DNA of 64,000 bases from Labedaea rhizosphaerae (GTDB lineage: Bacteria > Actinomycetota > Actinomycetes > Mycobacteriales > Pseudonocardiaceae): assembly GCF_004362825.1 (NCBI RefSeq), contig NZ_SNXZ01000002.1:558001-622000 (forward strand), given 5' to 3'. The notes under the pieces are model-generated. The model was given only the letters and a program-made list of their open reading frames with translations, made no database searches and was not told the DNA's origin. This document shows positions 1-8,408 of the stretch, one piece after another. How positions within the stretch are numbered: position 1 is the stretch's first letter; the number at the start of each line of letters is the position of its first letter. A program made the translations under genes and the position numbers.

Positions 1-143
1 TGATCTGACGACGGCGTGAGGTTCTCGTAACTCTCGGAGCCCCCGGACGCAATCGAGGCGAGCAAGCGGCGGCGCAGCTCGAGCAGGGACGCCTGGTGCT
101 CCTTGCCGCACGACGTTTCGTGCTGGCCGCAGCAAGCCGCCAA
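1..143 (-). CDS. Possible partial gene, Cys-rich N-terminus, runs off the left edge
   Basis: On the minus strand this frame has strong G/C preference at third codon positions, reads as a normal protein and stays open to the window edge. It contains a Cys/His-rich start (ACCGQHETSCGKEH) followed by a helical Leu/Arg stretch. The best start I can see is a TTG at 143 with no clear ribosome site, so the true start may differ; the open frame continues upstream without ATG or GTG. I do not recognise the family. It lies downstream of, and on the same strand as, the oxygenase gene at 286-1092. Confidence 0.3.
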   Translation of the reverse strand, partial: MAACCGQHETSCGKEHQASLLELRRRLLASIASGGSESYENLTPSSD

Positions 144-285
144 CTCGTCGTTCGGCAGTGGAGGCGGGCGCGCTTCGTCATTACAGAAGCCTTGCGGTAC
201 AACGGAACTAGTGCGGTGCGCTCGCTGCGTCCCTTGCGCGGGTGCAGCGACTATCCCGGGACCGGCTCGACCATACGCGCGCGCG

Positions 286-1092
286 TCAGCCGACTGTCGC
301 ACTCCAAAGCTCACGAGGGTTGAGCTTCACTGCTCCGCCGACGTCGATCTCGTATCCGATCACCGATTCTCTCCCGTGCCCCCAACGATTGTTGTCGAGG
401 AGGAGCAGGTCGCCGGACCTGAGCGTGACCCGCGTCGCGACCTGTGCCGCTGCTTCGGACAGGCGCTTCAACGCGGACGTGGCCGGGTGGCGTGCCGCGG
501 TCGACCGCAGGTGGTCCAGCAGACCGCTCTTGATCCGTATGCCGACGTCGTCCGCGTCCGCGGCGTTCGTGAGCCGGTAGGCGATCGACCGGTGGATTCC
601 ATCCGGAAATGGCACATCGGTGAACAGATTGCGTACCGCGGCGGCCCCGGCTGGGTCGGACCGCATGAGCTGGACGGCGTCACTCCACCGTACGACGAGT
701 GTTTCTCCGTTGTAGCCTTCCGGGCGGTCCTGCCAGCCCGAACTGACCATCAACATGCTGAAGAACGGTGGCCGAGGCCAGCGCAGCGATTGGGACGAGT
801 GGGGTTCGAGAGGTCCGGCCATCGCGTGTATCTCGCCCCTTTCTGCCGCCTGGGGCTCGTATCTAACGCGCCAGATGGCCGGGTGGTCGGGGTGGGTCCC
901 GGCGTCGTCTCCATAGTAGGGCAGAGGGTCGCCGAATGCGGCAAGAAATCCGACGAAGGCATGAGCCGTTGAGGGGAAATGAGCGATTCGAACCAGTCCG
1001 GAATTCGCCAGCTCTGATTTTGCTGCCGTAACGAAGGTGGAATCGAATTCGCCGCTCGGGGCGATGAGGGGCGTCGAAATGCTGGTGGCCAT
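286..1092 (-). CDS. TauD/TfdA-like Fe(II)/2-oxoglutarate oxygenase with altered metal site
   Basis: This 268-residue protein has the layout of the clavaminate synthase-like/TauD branch of non-haem iron oxygenases. The distal metal His and the 2-oxoglutarate-binding Arg are in the motif NNRWGHGRES (H239, R241). The proximal motif, normally HxD or HxE, reads EPHSSQS: H98 is present but the acid position is Ser100. Family members hydroxylate small molecules or amino acids. Loss of the acid is the hallmark of halogenase-type sites (HxA/HxG), but it can also mean inactivity. The ATG at 1092 follows an AGGTGA ribosome site. The substrate is unknown and no biosynthetic neighbours are visible. Confidence 0.75.
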   Translation of the reverse strand: MATSISTPLIAPSGEFDSTFVTAAKSELANSGLVRIAHFPSTAHAFVGFLAAFGDPLPYYGDDAGTHPDHPAIWRVRYEPQAAERGEIHAMAGPLEPHSSQSLRWPRPPFFSMLMVSSGWQDRPEGYNGETLVVRWSDAVQLMRSDPAGAAAVRNLFTDVPFPDGIHRSIAYRLTNAADADDVGIRIKSGLLDHLRSTAARHPATSALKRLSEAAAQVATRVTLRSGDLLLLDNNRWGHGRESVIGYEIDVGGAVKLNPRELWSATVG

Positions 1093-1195
1093 CGGAGCTC
1101 TTCACCTTTCGGAGTAGTTGACGTGTGCGACGGTCGCACCTTTCCTGGACCAGGCGTGGACGAGTTCCAGGTCGTGTCGTCGTATGGCGCCGGCG

Positions 1196-1573
1196 TCACA
1201 GGATTCGGCCTCGCCCACCATCACTCGCCGTAGCCATCGGTCGGAACCGTCGAATCTTGCCTCGAACGGGGACCTGTTTGCGATCGCGGCGTAGCCGCTC
1301 GATGCGGGCCGCTATCTCCGCAGGGGCGGCAGTGGGCTGCCGGTGCGGCACGCTGGGCCGGTCGGCCAGCCCGGCCTCACCGAAATGACGCCAGCGGTTG
1401 GCCCACTTGCTCGCGCACTGCCGGGAGATACCCATCTCCGCAGCGACATGCGCGATCGGGCGAGACCGGCAGCGCCACACCAGACGGCGACGGTCTTCAA
1501 CAGACAACGGGGCGTTACGGTGACTCACGGGCGGGTCTTTCCAGTCGGCGGACGAGTTGGTGGTACTTCTCAT
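1196..1573 (-). pseudogene. IS481-family transposase fragment (N-terminal HTH)
   Basis: The first about 90 residues match the N-terminus of IS481-type transposases: a SHRNAPLSVEDRRRL opening, a helix-turn-helix (AHVAAEMGISRQCASKW) and the stretch up to RIERLRRDRK. The sequence then departs abruptly into about 25 unrelated residues and stops. The whole DDE integrase core (usually more than 200 further residues) is missing, so this is a truncated relic. It lies between the oxygenase gene and an unrecognised ORF, which suggests rearrangement in this stretch. Confidence 0.8.
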
Positions 1574-1628
1574 CCTGGCGCCGGAAGACCCGTCCCCTCG
1601 TCTCAGCCCCTACCCACCGATACGAACC

Positions 1629-1916
1629 TCATGACCCGCAACAGATGTCACTAGGCCGCAGGTCGGTGGCGCTGGCCAGCCGCCGGTTGTACCAGGCAAC
1701 CGCAGTGGCGTGGATGCGGTCGTCGAGGTCGAATTGGTCCATCAGCTGCTGTCCGAAGCGCTGAGCGGCCCAGAAACCGCTCTCGCCGGCGTTGCCGGAC
1801 CGCCCGGACTCGGGCTGCTCTGGCCCGCCGTCTGGGTTCCCCCTGGGATCGTAGCTATCAGCGGCGGCCTCGTCCCACCGACATACACCAGTGTCTAAAT
1901 CGGTTTGGCCGAACAC
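1629..1916 (-). CDS. Hypothetical protein, 95 residues
   Basis: This acidic N-terminal half with a helical C-terminal half (FGQQLMDQFDLDD, then AVAWYNRRLAS) resembles no family I recognise. It sits between a transposase relic and a membrane-anchored protein gene on the same strand, so it may be the tail of a longer gene broken by the rearrangement. There is no clear ribosome site upstream of the start. It could also be non-coding. Confidence 0.3.
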   Translation of the reverse strand: MFGQTDLDTGVCRWDEAAADSYDPRGNPDGGPEQPESGRSGNAGESGFWAAQRFGQQLMDQFDLDDRIHATAVAWYNRRLASATDLRPSDICCGS

Positions 1917-1970
1917 TTTGATAGCCCTTGACGACGTAAGTGGCGACAGGCAACCGTGCGCTGTCCGGGA

Positions 1971-2621
1971 TCAGGTCACCGTGAAGGCGACCGAACTGGT
2001 TCCGGCCTGACCGCTATCGGTGGTGATCGTGACGCTGAGCCGATAACTACCGGGGGCATCCAGCGAATCGCCGAAGTTGAACATCGTGATACCGCCGGAC
2101 GTACACCGTTCGTTTCGGGACGTCTGCACCGTCACACCACCGCGGGTCAGGACCCATGAGGGGTAGCACCCCTGGCTGAGCTGGCCGACGTCGTCGTAGA
2201 CATCGACGTTCGCACCCGGTGTGGCTCCCGCTCTGAATTCGGAAGGCCCGATCTTGCCTCTATTGCCCATCTTAATGGTGATCACTAAGGCGCCGCCTCG
2301 AGTTGGCGCGACGGTCACCGGCGCTTGCGGGGGATGTCGCGGTGCATCGGTCTCCACGTCCGGCGGGGAACTGTCCGTTGATGCCAGATGTTCAGCGGTG
2401 GTTGCCGTCGTGTCGATCGGTTCGGCGGTCACCGAGCTCCTCTCAGTCGGCGTCGCTGCCCCCTGGGAGGTGCTGGGTGCTTGAGTGGCACCGAACATCC
2501 TTTCCCACAACGAAAGGAACCCGTCGATGTTGGCCGCGCCAGCCGCGATGGCCGCCGCGACGGCCACGACGGAGCCGAGTTTTCCGTACTTCGCCCAACG
2601 GGATCCTCCCGCATTCATCAA
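1971..2621 (-). CDS. Membrane-anchored protein with extracytoplasmic beta domain
   Basis: This 216-residue protein has a short cytoplasmic N-terminus and one hydrophobic helix at about residues 15-35 (KLGSVVAVAAAIAAGAANI). A long Thr/Ser/Pro-rich linker follows (about 45-105), then a C-terminal domain of about 100 residues with alternating hydrophobic residues and two Cys (QGCYPSW, NERCTSG). These Cys could form a disulphide in an Ig-like beta sandwich. The ATG at 2621 follows a GAGGGG ribosome site. Topology predicts an exposed, surface-tethered domain. No function is assigned. Confidence 0.65.
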   Translation of the reverse strand: MMNAGGSRWAKYGKLGSVVAVAAAIAAGAANIDGFLSLWERMFGATQAPSTSQGAATPTERSSVTAEPIDTTATTAEHLASTDSSPPDVETDAPRHPPQAPVTVAPTRGGALVITIKMGNRGKIGPSEFRAGATPGANVDVYDDVGQLSQGCYPSWVLTRGGVTVQTSRNERCTSGGITMFNFGDSLDAPGSYRLSVTITTDSGQAGTSSVAFTVT

Positions 2622-3046
2622 TACTGCCCCTCAAACCCGGCCGCCGCGTCGGAGCCTGTATCGGTGAAGCGCCAGCAAAGGTTTCATCAACATGAGCGAA
2701 GTTGGGACGAAACCCAAACCTGGTCTTGTCCCGCTCAGCCTCGTGCCATCGCCGATGATCCGCCAGCGAGGTAACGGGCACTCGTTCCAAGGGGGATGCC
2801 GAGCTGGCCAGGCAGCAGCCGGTTGGCGTGAGCGACTTGCTCGACATCCCGGACATAGTCGTGCGCCGGACCGCGACTTTGGCCGGGACCTCCCAACAAC
2901 TCGTGATCGAAAGCCGCAAGCCTTAGAGGGCGTCACCAAGCAGCGGCCGCCTCGTCGCCAAGATCATTTCGGCAGCGGCCGATCCGGCTGAGTAGCGAGG
3001 ACACCGTCGCTGAGTCGCAAGGCGCCGGTGGGCCACCGGTGCCGCC
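2622..3046. other. Gene-poor stretch with a possible coding remnant
   Basis: No intact gene is visible here. On the plus strand, about 2769-2925, one frame reads as ordinary protein (ELARQQPVGVSDLLDIPDIV and on to VIESRKP) with a stop at 2925, but it has no usable start and is closed upstream by a TGA. It may be the tail of a decayed gene. No clear promoter or terminator was seen. Confidence 0.3.
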
Positions 3047-3820
3047 TCACAACCGGGTGGTGAGTGCTTCCAGGACGTGCGGTGCGATCAGTTCGGGCGC
3101 CGCGGTCAAGGCGAAGTGAGCCTGACCGGGCAGGGAGCGGACGACGGCGTGCGGTAGGCGTTGCGCCACGGCGTGCAGGTGGTCGGCCATCCGCGGCGGG
3201 CTTTGGTCGCCCAGCAACAGGAGAACGGGATTGCTCGGCTCGGCAGGGACGCTTTCCTCGGCGAGTTGGACGTCGTGCACGAGGGTGTGGGCCATGGCCA
3301 GGTCGGACTCGGCACCAGGCGCGGTGAGCCGCGCACGTGCGAGCCGCTCGGGCATGCCGACGGCGTCGACCAGGAACCGGGTCACGGCACCGGCGCGGTC
3401 GCCTGCCGCCAGCAGTGCGCGGAGCCGGTCCTCGACGCCGGCGATCGGGGGCGGCGGCGGGGGCTCGTAAGCGACGACACCGCGCACGAGCGGCGCGTCG
3501 ACGGCCGCCCGCAAGGCAAGCAACGCTCCCGATGAATGTCCCACGAGGACCACCGGCTCGCCAATCTCCCGCAGCACGGCGTGCACGTCGGCGACCTCGT
3601 CGGCCGGCCCCGACCCGGGCCGGTCCGCACTGAGGCCGTGCCCACGCCGTTCCACCACGTGGACCGGCACGCCCGGCAGGCACGCGATCAGCCCGTCCCA
3701 GAGCGTGCGCCCCGAGAACGCACCGCCGACGCACAACAGCCGCGGTCCCACGCCCGAGCCCGGGTACCAGGCGATCACGCAGCCGTCGGCGGACTCGACC
3801 GTGCGCATGTCTTCAGCCAT
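3047..3820 (-). CDS. Alpha/beta hydrolase downstream of rhaB
   Basis: This 257-residue cytoplasmic alpha/beta-hydrolase has a nucleophile elbow GHSSGA (Ser96), an upstream ERRGHGLS turn and a C-terminal catalytic-type His in GQAHFAL (about residue 236). There is no signal peptide. The ATG start lies 31 bases after the rhaB stop on the same strand, so it is probably the last gene of the rhamnose operon. Its role there could be hydrolysis of a rhamnose ester or of an acylated glycoside breakdown product. That role is inferred from position only, as the fold is functionally diverse. Confidence 0.8.
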   Translation of the reverse strand: MAEDMRTVESADGCVIAWYPGSGVGPRLLCVGGAFSGRTLWDGLIACLPGVPVHVVERRGHGLSADRPGSGPADEVADVHAVLREIGEPVVLVGHSSGALLALRAAVDAPLVRGVVAYEPPPPPPIAGVEDRLRALLAAGDRAGAVTRFLVDAVGMPERLARARLTAPGAESDLAMAHTLVHDVQLAEESVPAEPSNPVLLLLGDQSPPRMADHLHAVAQRLPHAVVRSLPGQAHFALTAAPELIAPHVLEALTTRL

Positions 3821-3851
3821 GCGAGCAGTATCCCGACGGACACCGACAAGA

Positions 3852-5210
3852 TCACCGCGGTTCGTAGCGGCGCAGCGGCTGAGAACGGCGGACCAACGCG
3901 CGCAGATCCGCCAGCGAGCCGTGCAGGTCGCCCGCCGCGCGGGCCTGGACGAGCACGTTGCCGATCGTCGTGGCTTCCGCCGGACCCGCCACCACCGGCA
4001 GGCCGCACTCGTCCGCGGTCAGCCGGCACAGCAGCTCGTTACGCGAGCCGCCGCCGACCATGTGCACCACGTCCACGGCCCGGCCCGACAACGCCTGCGC
4101 CTGCTCGATCGCCTTGCGGTGCGCCACCGCGAGACCGTCCAATATGGACCGTACGGTCTCGGCCGGGGTGCGCGGAACCGGCTCGCCGGCCGCACGGCAC
4201 CACCGGGCGATCCGCTCGGGCATGTTCCCCGGCGGCAGGAAGACCGGATCGTCCACGTCGAGCACCGTGCGCCGGGGCAACCGCGCCGCCTCGGCCAGCA
4301 GGCCGTCGAGCGGGACGTCCCACTCGCGCACGCACTCCTGCACCGGCCACAGGCCCATCACGTTGCGCAGGAAGCGGATCGTGCCGTCGACGCCGCCCTC
4401 GTTGGTGAAGTTGGCCGCCCGGCTCCCGGCGGTCAGCACCGGCTCCGGCAGCTCGACGCCCACGAGGGACCAAGTGCCGCAGGAGATGTAGGCGAACGCG
4501 TCCCCGTCGGCGGGCACGGCGACCACGGCCGACGCCGTGTCGTGCGAGCCGACCGCGGTCACCGGCACGCCCTCCCACTCCCCCGCCGGCTCGCCCGGCG
4601 CGCGCAGCGGGGGCAGCAACGACGCGGGCAGGCCGACGGCCTGGCGCAACGACGCCGACCAGCGCCTGGTCCGCACGTCGAGCAAACCGGTGGTGGACGC
4701 GTTGGTGTACTCGGCGCCGAGCTCGCCGGTCAGCCAGTACGACAGCAGGTCCGGGATCAGCAACACGGTCGCCGCGGGTGCGAGCCGGGTGTCCGCGGCG
4801 AGCTGGAAGATCGTGTTGAACGGCAGGAACTGCAACCCGTTGCGCTCGTACAGGACCTCCGCGCCGATCCGCTCGACGACCTCGCGGGACACCTTGTCGG
4901 TGCGGGCGTCGCGGTAGTGCACCGGGTTGCCGAGCAGCTCGCCGTCGGCGTCGAGCAGGCCGTAGTCGACGGCCCAGCTGTCGATGCCGATGCTCGCCAC
5001 CGGACCGGTCGCACGCAGCCCGGCCAGCACCTCCCGGTACAGCCCGAGGATGTCCCAGTACAACGTGCCGCGCACCGGGACCGGGCGGTTCGGGAACCGG
5101 TGCACCTCCTGCACGCGCAGGTCGCCCGCGCCGACGAGGCCACGCATGACGCGGCCGCCGGACGCGCCGAGGTCGACGGCCGCGAACGCCCTCATCGCCG
5201 GCTGTGTCAT
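3852..5210 (-). CDS. rhaB: L-rhamnulokinase
   Basis: This FGGY-family sugar kinase of 452 residues phosphorylates L-rhamnulose to L-rhamnulose 1-phosphate with ATP. Visible hallmarks are the N-terminal phosphate-binding loop AVDLGASGGRV, the substrate-region IGIDSWAVDYG, GSHDTASAV, the ATPase-core ISCGTWSLVG, and the rhamnulokinase-typical NEGGVDGTIRFLRNVMGLW. Length is close to the usual size. The ATG at 5210 overlaps the TGA of the aldolase gene (ATGA), which fixes the start and implies translational coupling. It is the third catabolic step-gene in the operon. Confidence 0.93.
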   Translation of the reverse strand: MTQPAMRAFAAVDLGASGGRVMRGLVGAGDLRVQEVHRFPNRPVPVRGTLYWDILGLYREVLAGLRATGPVASIGIDSWAVDYGLLDADGELLGNPVHYRDARTDKVSREVVERIGAEVLYERNGLQFLPFNTIFQLAADTRLAPAATVLLIPDLLSYWLTGELGAEYTNASTTGLLDVRTRRWSASLRQAVGLPASLLPPLRAPGEPAGEWEGVPVTAVGSHDTASAVVAVPADGDAFAYISCGTWSLVGVELPEPVLTAGSRAANFTNEGGVDGTIRFLRNVMGLWPVQECVREWDVPLDGLLAEAARLPRRTVLDVDDPVFLPPGNMPERIARWCRAAGEPVPRTPAETVRSILDGLAVAHRKAIEQAQALSGRAVDVVHMVGGGSRNELLCRLTADECGLPVVAGPAEATTIGNVLVQARAAGDLHGSLADLRALVRRSQPLRRYEPR

Positions 5211-7231
5211 CGCAAGAAGGCCGCGGCCACCCCGGCGTCCACGGGGATGTGCAGCCCGGTGGTCAACGACAGGTCGCCACCGGTCAAGGCGAAAACGGCG
5301 GCGGCCACGTGCTCGGGCAGCACCTCCCGCTTCAACAAGGTCCGCTGGGCGTAGAACTGGCCGAGCTCCTCCTCCGGCACGCCGTAGACGGCGGCGCGCT
5401 GCGCGCCCCAGCCCCCGGCGAAGATGCCCGAACCGCGCACGACGCCGTCGGGGTTGATGCCGTTGACCCGGATGCCGTCGCCGCCGAGTTCGGCCGCGAG
5501 CAGCCGGACCTGGTGCGCCTGGTCGGCCTTCGCCGCGCCGTATGCGACGTTGTTCGGCCCGGCGACCACGGAGTTCTTGCTGGCGATGTAGATCAGGTCG
5601 CCACCCATCCCCTGTGCCCGCATGACTTTCGCGGCCTGCTTGGCGACCAGGAAGGAGCCCTTCGCCATGACGTCGTGCTGCAGGTCCCAGTCCGCCTCGG
5701 TGGTCTCCGCGAGCGGCTTCGACACCGACAGCCCGGCGTTGTTGACCACCAGGTCCACCCCGCCGAACGCCAGCACCGCCGCGCGGAACGCCCCGGTCAG
5801 GGCCGACGCCGACGTGACGTCCACGGTGACGGGCACCGCGACGTCGGCCGAGCCCAGCTCCGCCGCGACCTCGGCGGCGGCCGCGCCGTCCCGGTCGGCG
5901 ACCACGACACACGCGCCCTCGGCCGCGAGCCGCCGTGCGATCGCCCGCCCGATGCCCGAACCGCCGCCGGTCACGAACGCGACCCGCGCGGCCAGCGGTT
6001 TCGGCGGCGGCTGCCGCCGGAGCTTGGCCTCCTCGAGCTCCCAGTACTCGATCCGGAACTTCTCGCGTTCCTCGATCGGCCGGTAGGACGACACGGATTC
6101 CGCGCCACGCATGACGTTGATCGCGTTGACGTAGAACTCCCCCGCCACCCGGGCGGTCTGCTTGTCCTTGCCGAAGCTGAACATGCCCACGCCCGGGAGC
6201 AGCACGATCGCCGGGTCCGCGCCACGCATGGGCGGGCTGGCGGCGTCGGCGTGCCGCTCGTAGTAGGCGCGGTAGTCCGCGCGGTAGGCCTCGTGCAGCT
6301 CCCGCAGCCGCGCGATCGTCTCGTCCAGGGGCGCGGTCGGCGGCAGGTCCAGCACGAGCGGCCGGACCTTGGTGCGCAGGAAGTGGTCCGGGCACGACGT
6401 GCCCAGCGCGGCCAGCTCGGCGAGCCGCGCGCTGCCGACGAACTCGAGCACGACGTCGCTGTCGGTGAAGTGACCGACCTGCGGCCGGTCGGTGGACGCG
6501 AGCCCGCGCAGCACCGGCGCCAGCTCGGCCGCCCAGGTCCGGCGGTCCTCGGCCGGAGCGACGACTTGGCCGCCGAACGGGTCGGCCCGGCCGTGCTCGT
6601 CAAGGTACCGCTGCGCCCGCTCGATGATCTCCAGGGAGTTGGCTTCGCACTCGTCGCTGGTCGCGCCCCACGCCGTGATCCCGTGACCGCCGAGGATCAC
6701 GCCGATGGCCGCCGGGTGCTCGCGGTGCACGGCCGCGATGTCCAGGCCCAGCTGGAAACCCGGGCGCCGCCACGGCACCCACACCACCCGGTCGCCGAAG
6801 CACGCCTTGGTCAGCGCTTCCCCGTCGGCGGCGGTGGCGAACGCGATCCCGGCGTCCGGGTGCAGGTGGTCGACGTGGGCGGCGTCGACGAGCCCGTGCA
6901 TGGCCGTGTCGATCGACGGCGCCGCCCCGCCCTTGCCGTGCAGGCAGTAGTCGAACGCGGCGACCATCTCGTCCTCGCGCTCGACGCCCGGGTAGACGTC
7001 CACCAGCGCGCGCAACCGGTCCAGGCGCAACACCGCGAGACCCTTCTCGGTGAGCGTGCCGAGGTCGCCGCCGGATCCCTTGACCCACAACAGGTCCACT
7101 TCGGACCCGGTGACCGGATCGGACCCGACGCCCTTCGCCGACGTGTTGCCACCGGCGTAGTTGGTGTTGCGTGGCTCGGCTCCGAGCCGATTGCTCCGCT
7201 CGACCAAAGCCTCGACCAACGCCTCGACCAT
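5207..7231 (-). CDS. rhaEW: Bifunctional L-rhamnulose-1-phosphate aldolase / short-chain dehydrogenase
   Basis: This 674-residue fusion has a class II aldolase domain first (about 1-400): YAGGNTSAKG, a metal-binding HLHPD at 122-126, GGHG at 181-184. A short-chain dehydrogenase follows (about 415-674): the Rossmann motif VTGGGSGIG with GGGSGIG at 422-428, NNAG, and a YGAAK catalytic pair. Known fusions of this type cleave L-rhamnulose 1-phosphate to dihydroxyacetone phosphate and L-lactaldehyde, then oxidise the lactaldehyde to L-lactate. The ATG at 7231 shares its A with the rhaI stop (TGATG) and follows GGGGAG. An in-frame GTG at 7243 is possible but less likely. Confidence 0.93.
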   Translation of the reverse strand: MVEALVEALVERSNRLGAEPRNTNYAGGNTSAKGVGSDPVTGSEVDLLWVKGSGGDLGTLTEKGLAVLRLDRLRALVDVYPGVEREDEMVAAFDYCLHGKGGAAPSIDTAMHGLVDAAHVDHLHPDAGIAFATAADGEALTKACFGDRVVWVPWRRPGFQLGLDIAAVHREHPAAIGVILGGHGITAWGATSDECEANSLEIIERAQRYLDEHGRADPFGGQVVAPAEDRRTWAAELAPVLRGLASTDRPQVGHFTDSDVVLEFVGSARLAELAALGTSCPDHFLRTKVRPLVLDLPPTAPLDETIARLRELHEAYRADYRAYYERHADAASPPMRGADPAIVLLPGVGMFSFGKDKQTARVAGEFYVNAINVMRGAESVSSYRPIEEREKFRIEYWELEEAKLRRQPPPKPLAARVAFVTGGGSGIGRAIARRLAAEGACVVVADRDGAAAAEVAAELGSADVAVPVTVDVTSASALTGAFRAAVLAFGGVDLVVNNAGLSVSKPLAETTEADWDLQHDVMAKGSFLVAKQAAKVMRAQGMGGDLIYIASKNSVVAGPNNVAYGAAKADQAHQVRLLAAELGGDGIRVNGINPDGVVRGSGIFAGGWGAQRAAVYGVPEEELGQFYAQRTLLKREVLPEHVAAAVFALTGGDLSLTTGLHIPVDAGVAAAFLR

Positions 7232-8397
7232 CACGCTCCCCACCCGGCGGCCTCGCCACCGACGCGTTCACGCACGATCCGCTCGCCGTAACCCGAACGC
7301 TTGTAGGCGGCGGACGGATCGGGATCGAGGCCCATGTCCGCACGCAGTTCCGCCAGCAGCGGCCGGACGTCGGTGTTGTAGGCGTCCATGAGGATCGCGT
7401 TGGCGGCGAGCACGTCACCGTCGCGCTGTGCCGTGGCGAGCGCGTCGGTGTCGACGAGCAACGCCTTCGCCGTCGCCTCCTGCACGTTGAGCACCGAGCG
7501 GATGATCGCGGGGATCTTCGGCTCGATGTTGTGGCACTGGTCCAGCATGAACGCGATGCCCGCGCTGGGCGACAACGCGTCGCCCAGCACGATCTCGTGC
7601 ATGATCCGGAACAGCTGGAACGGGTCGGCCGCACCCACCATCAGGTCGTCGTCGGCGTAGAAGCGGGAGTTGAAGTCGAACGCCCCGAGCTTCCCGGCCC
7701 GCAGCAGGAACGCCACGATGAACTCGATGTTGGTGCCCGGCGCGTGGTGCCCGGTGTCGATCACCACCTGCGCCTTGGGCCCGAGTTCGAGGCAGTGGGC
7801 GTAGGCGGTGCCCCAGTCGGGCACGTCGGTGGCGTAGAACGCCGGCTCGAAGAGCTTGTACTCCAGCAACATCCGCTGGTGCTCGCCGAGCCGGTCGTAC
7901 ACCTCGTGCAGCGCCTCGGCCATCCGGTCCTGCCGGGCCCGCAGGTTGTCCTGGCCCGGGTAGTTCAGGCCGTCGGAGAACCAGAGCTTCAGGTCGGCGG
8001 ACCCCGTCTGGTCCATGATGTCGACGCACTCGAGCAGGTGCCCGATCGCCTTGCGGCGGATCCCGGGATCGGGGTTGGTGACGCTGCCGAGCTTGTAGTC
8101 GTCGTCCTGGAACACGTTAGAGTTGATCGCGCCGAGCCCGACCCCCTGCGCGCGGGCGTGGTCCGCGAGGTCGGCGTAGTCGTCGACCCGGTCCCACGGG
8201 ATGTGCAGGGCGACGGTCGGCGCGACGCCCGTGAACTTGTGCACCTGGGCGGCGTCGTCGATCTTCTCGTAGGCCGTGCGCGGCACCCCGGGCTGGGTGA
8301 ACACCTTGAACCTGGTGCCGGAGTTGGCATACGCCCACGACGGCGTCTCGATCCGCTGCTCCCGCAACGCAGACCGCACGCGTTCGAGGTCGGTCAT
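7231..8397 (-). CDS. rhaI: L-rhamnose isomerase
   Basis: This 388-residue TIM-barrel metal-dependent isomerase converts L-rhamnose to L-rhamnulose. Family signatures include AYANSGTRFKVF, HIPWD, a metal-site region VIDTGHHAPGTNIE, GAFDFNSRFYADDD and LDQCHN. The length matches the RhaI (Pseudomonas stutzeri-like) class rather than E. coli RhaA. The ATG at 8397 is preceded by GGGGAG just after the rhaS stop. The stop overlaps the next gene. It performs the first intracellular catabolic step. Confidence 0.93.
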   Translation of the reverse strand: MTDLERVRSALREQRIETPSWAYANSGTRFKVFTQPGVPRTAYEKIDDAAQVHKFTGVAPTVALHIPWDRVDDYADLADHARAQGVGLGAINSNVFQDDDYKLGSVTNPDPGIRRKAIGHLLECVDIMDQTGSADLKLWFSDGLNYPGQDNLRARQDRMAEALHEVYDRLGEHQRMLLEYKLFEPAFYATDVPDWGTAYAHCLELGPKAQVVIDTGHHAPGTNIEFIVAFLLRAGKLGAFDFNSRFYADDDLMVGAADPFQLFRIMHEIVLGDALSPSAGIAFMLDQCHNIEPKIPAIIRSVLNVQEATAKALLVDTDALATAQRDGDVLAANAILMDAYNTDVRPLLAELRADMGLDPDPSAAYKRSGYGERIVRERVGGEAAGWGA

Positions 8398-8408
8398 GGT
8401 GCTCCCCG

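Noticed and set aside
984-993. GGTTCGAATC (minus strand), a tRNA T-loop-like sequence.
   Set aside because: It consists of in-frame codons of the oxygenase gene, and no acceptor or anticodon arms surround it.
3705-7291. Very long plus-strand open frames of 549 and 695 codons opposite the rhamnose genes.
   Set aside because: They are Arg/Pro/Gly/His-rich shadows of rhaB and rhaEW, caused by high GC content; no domains and no operon logic.
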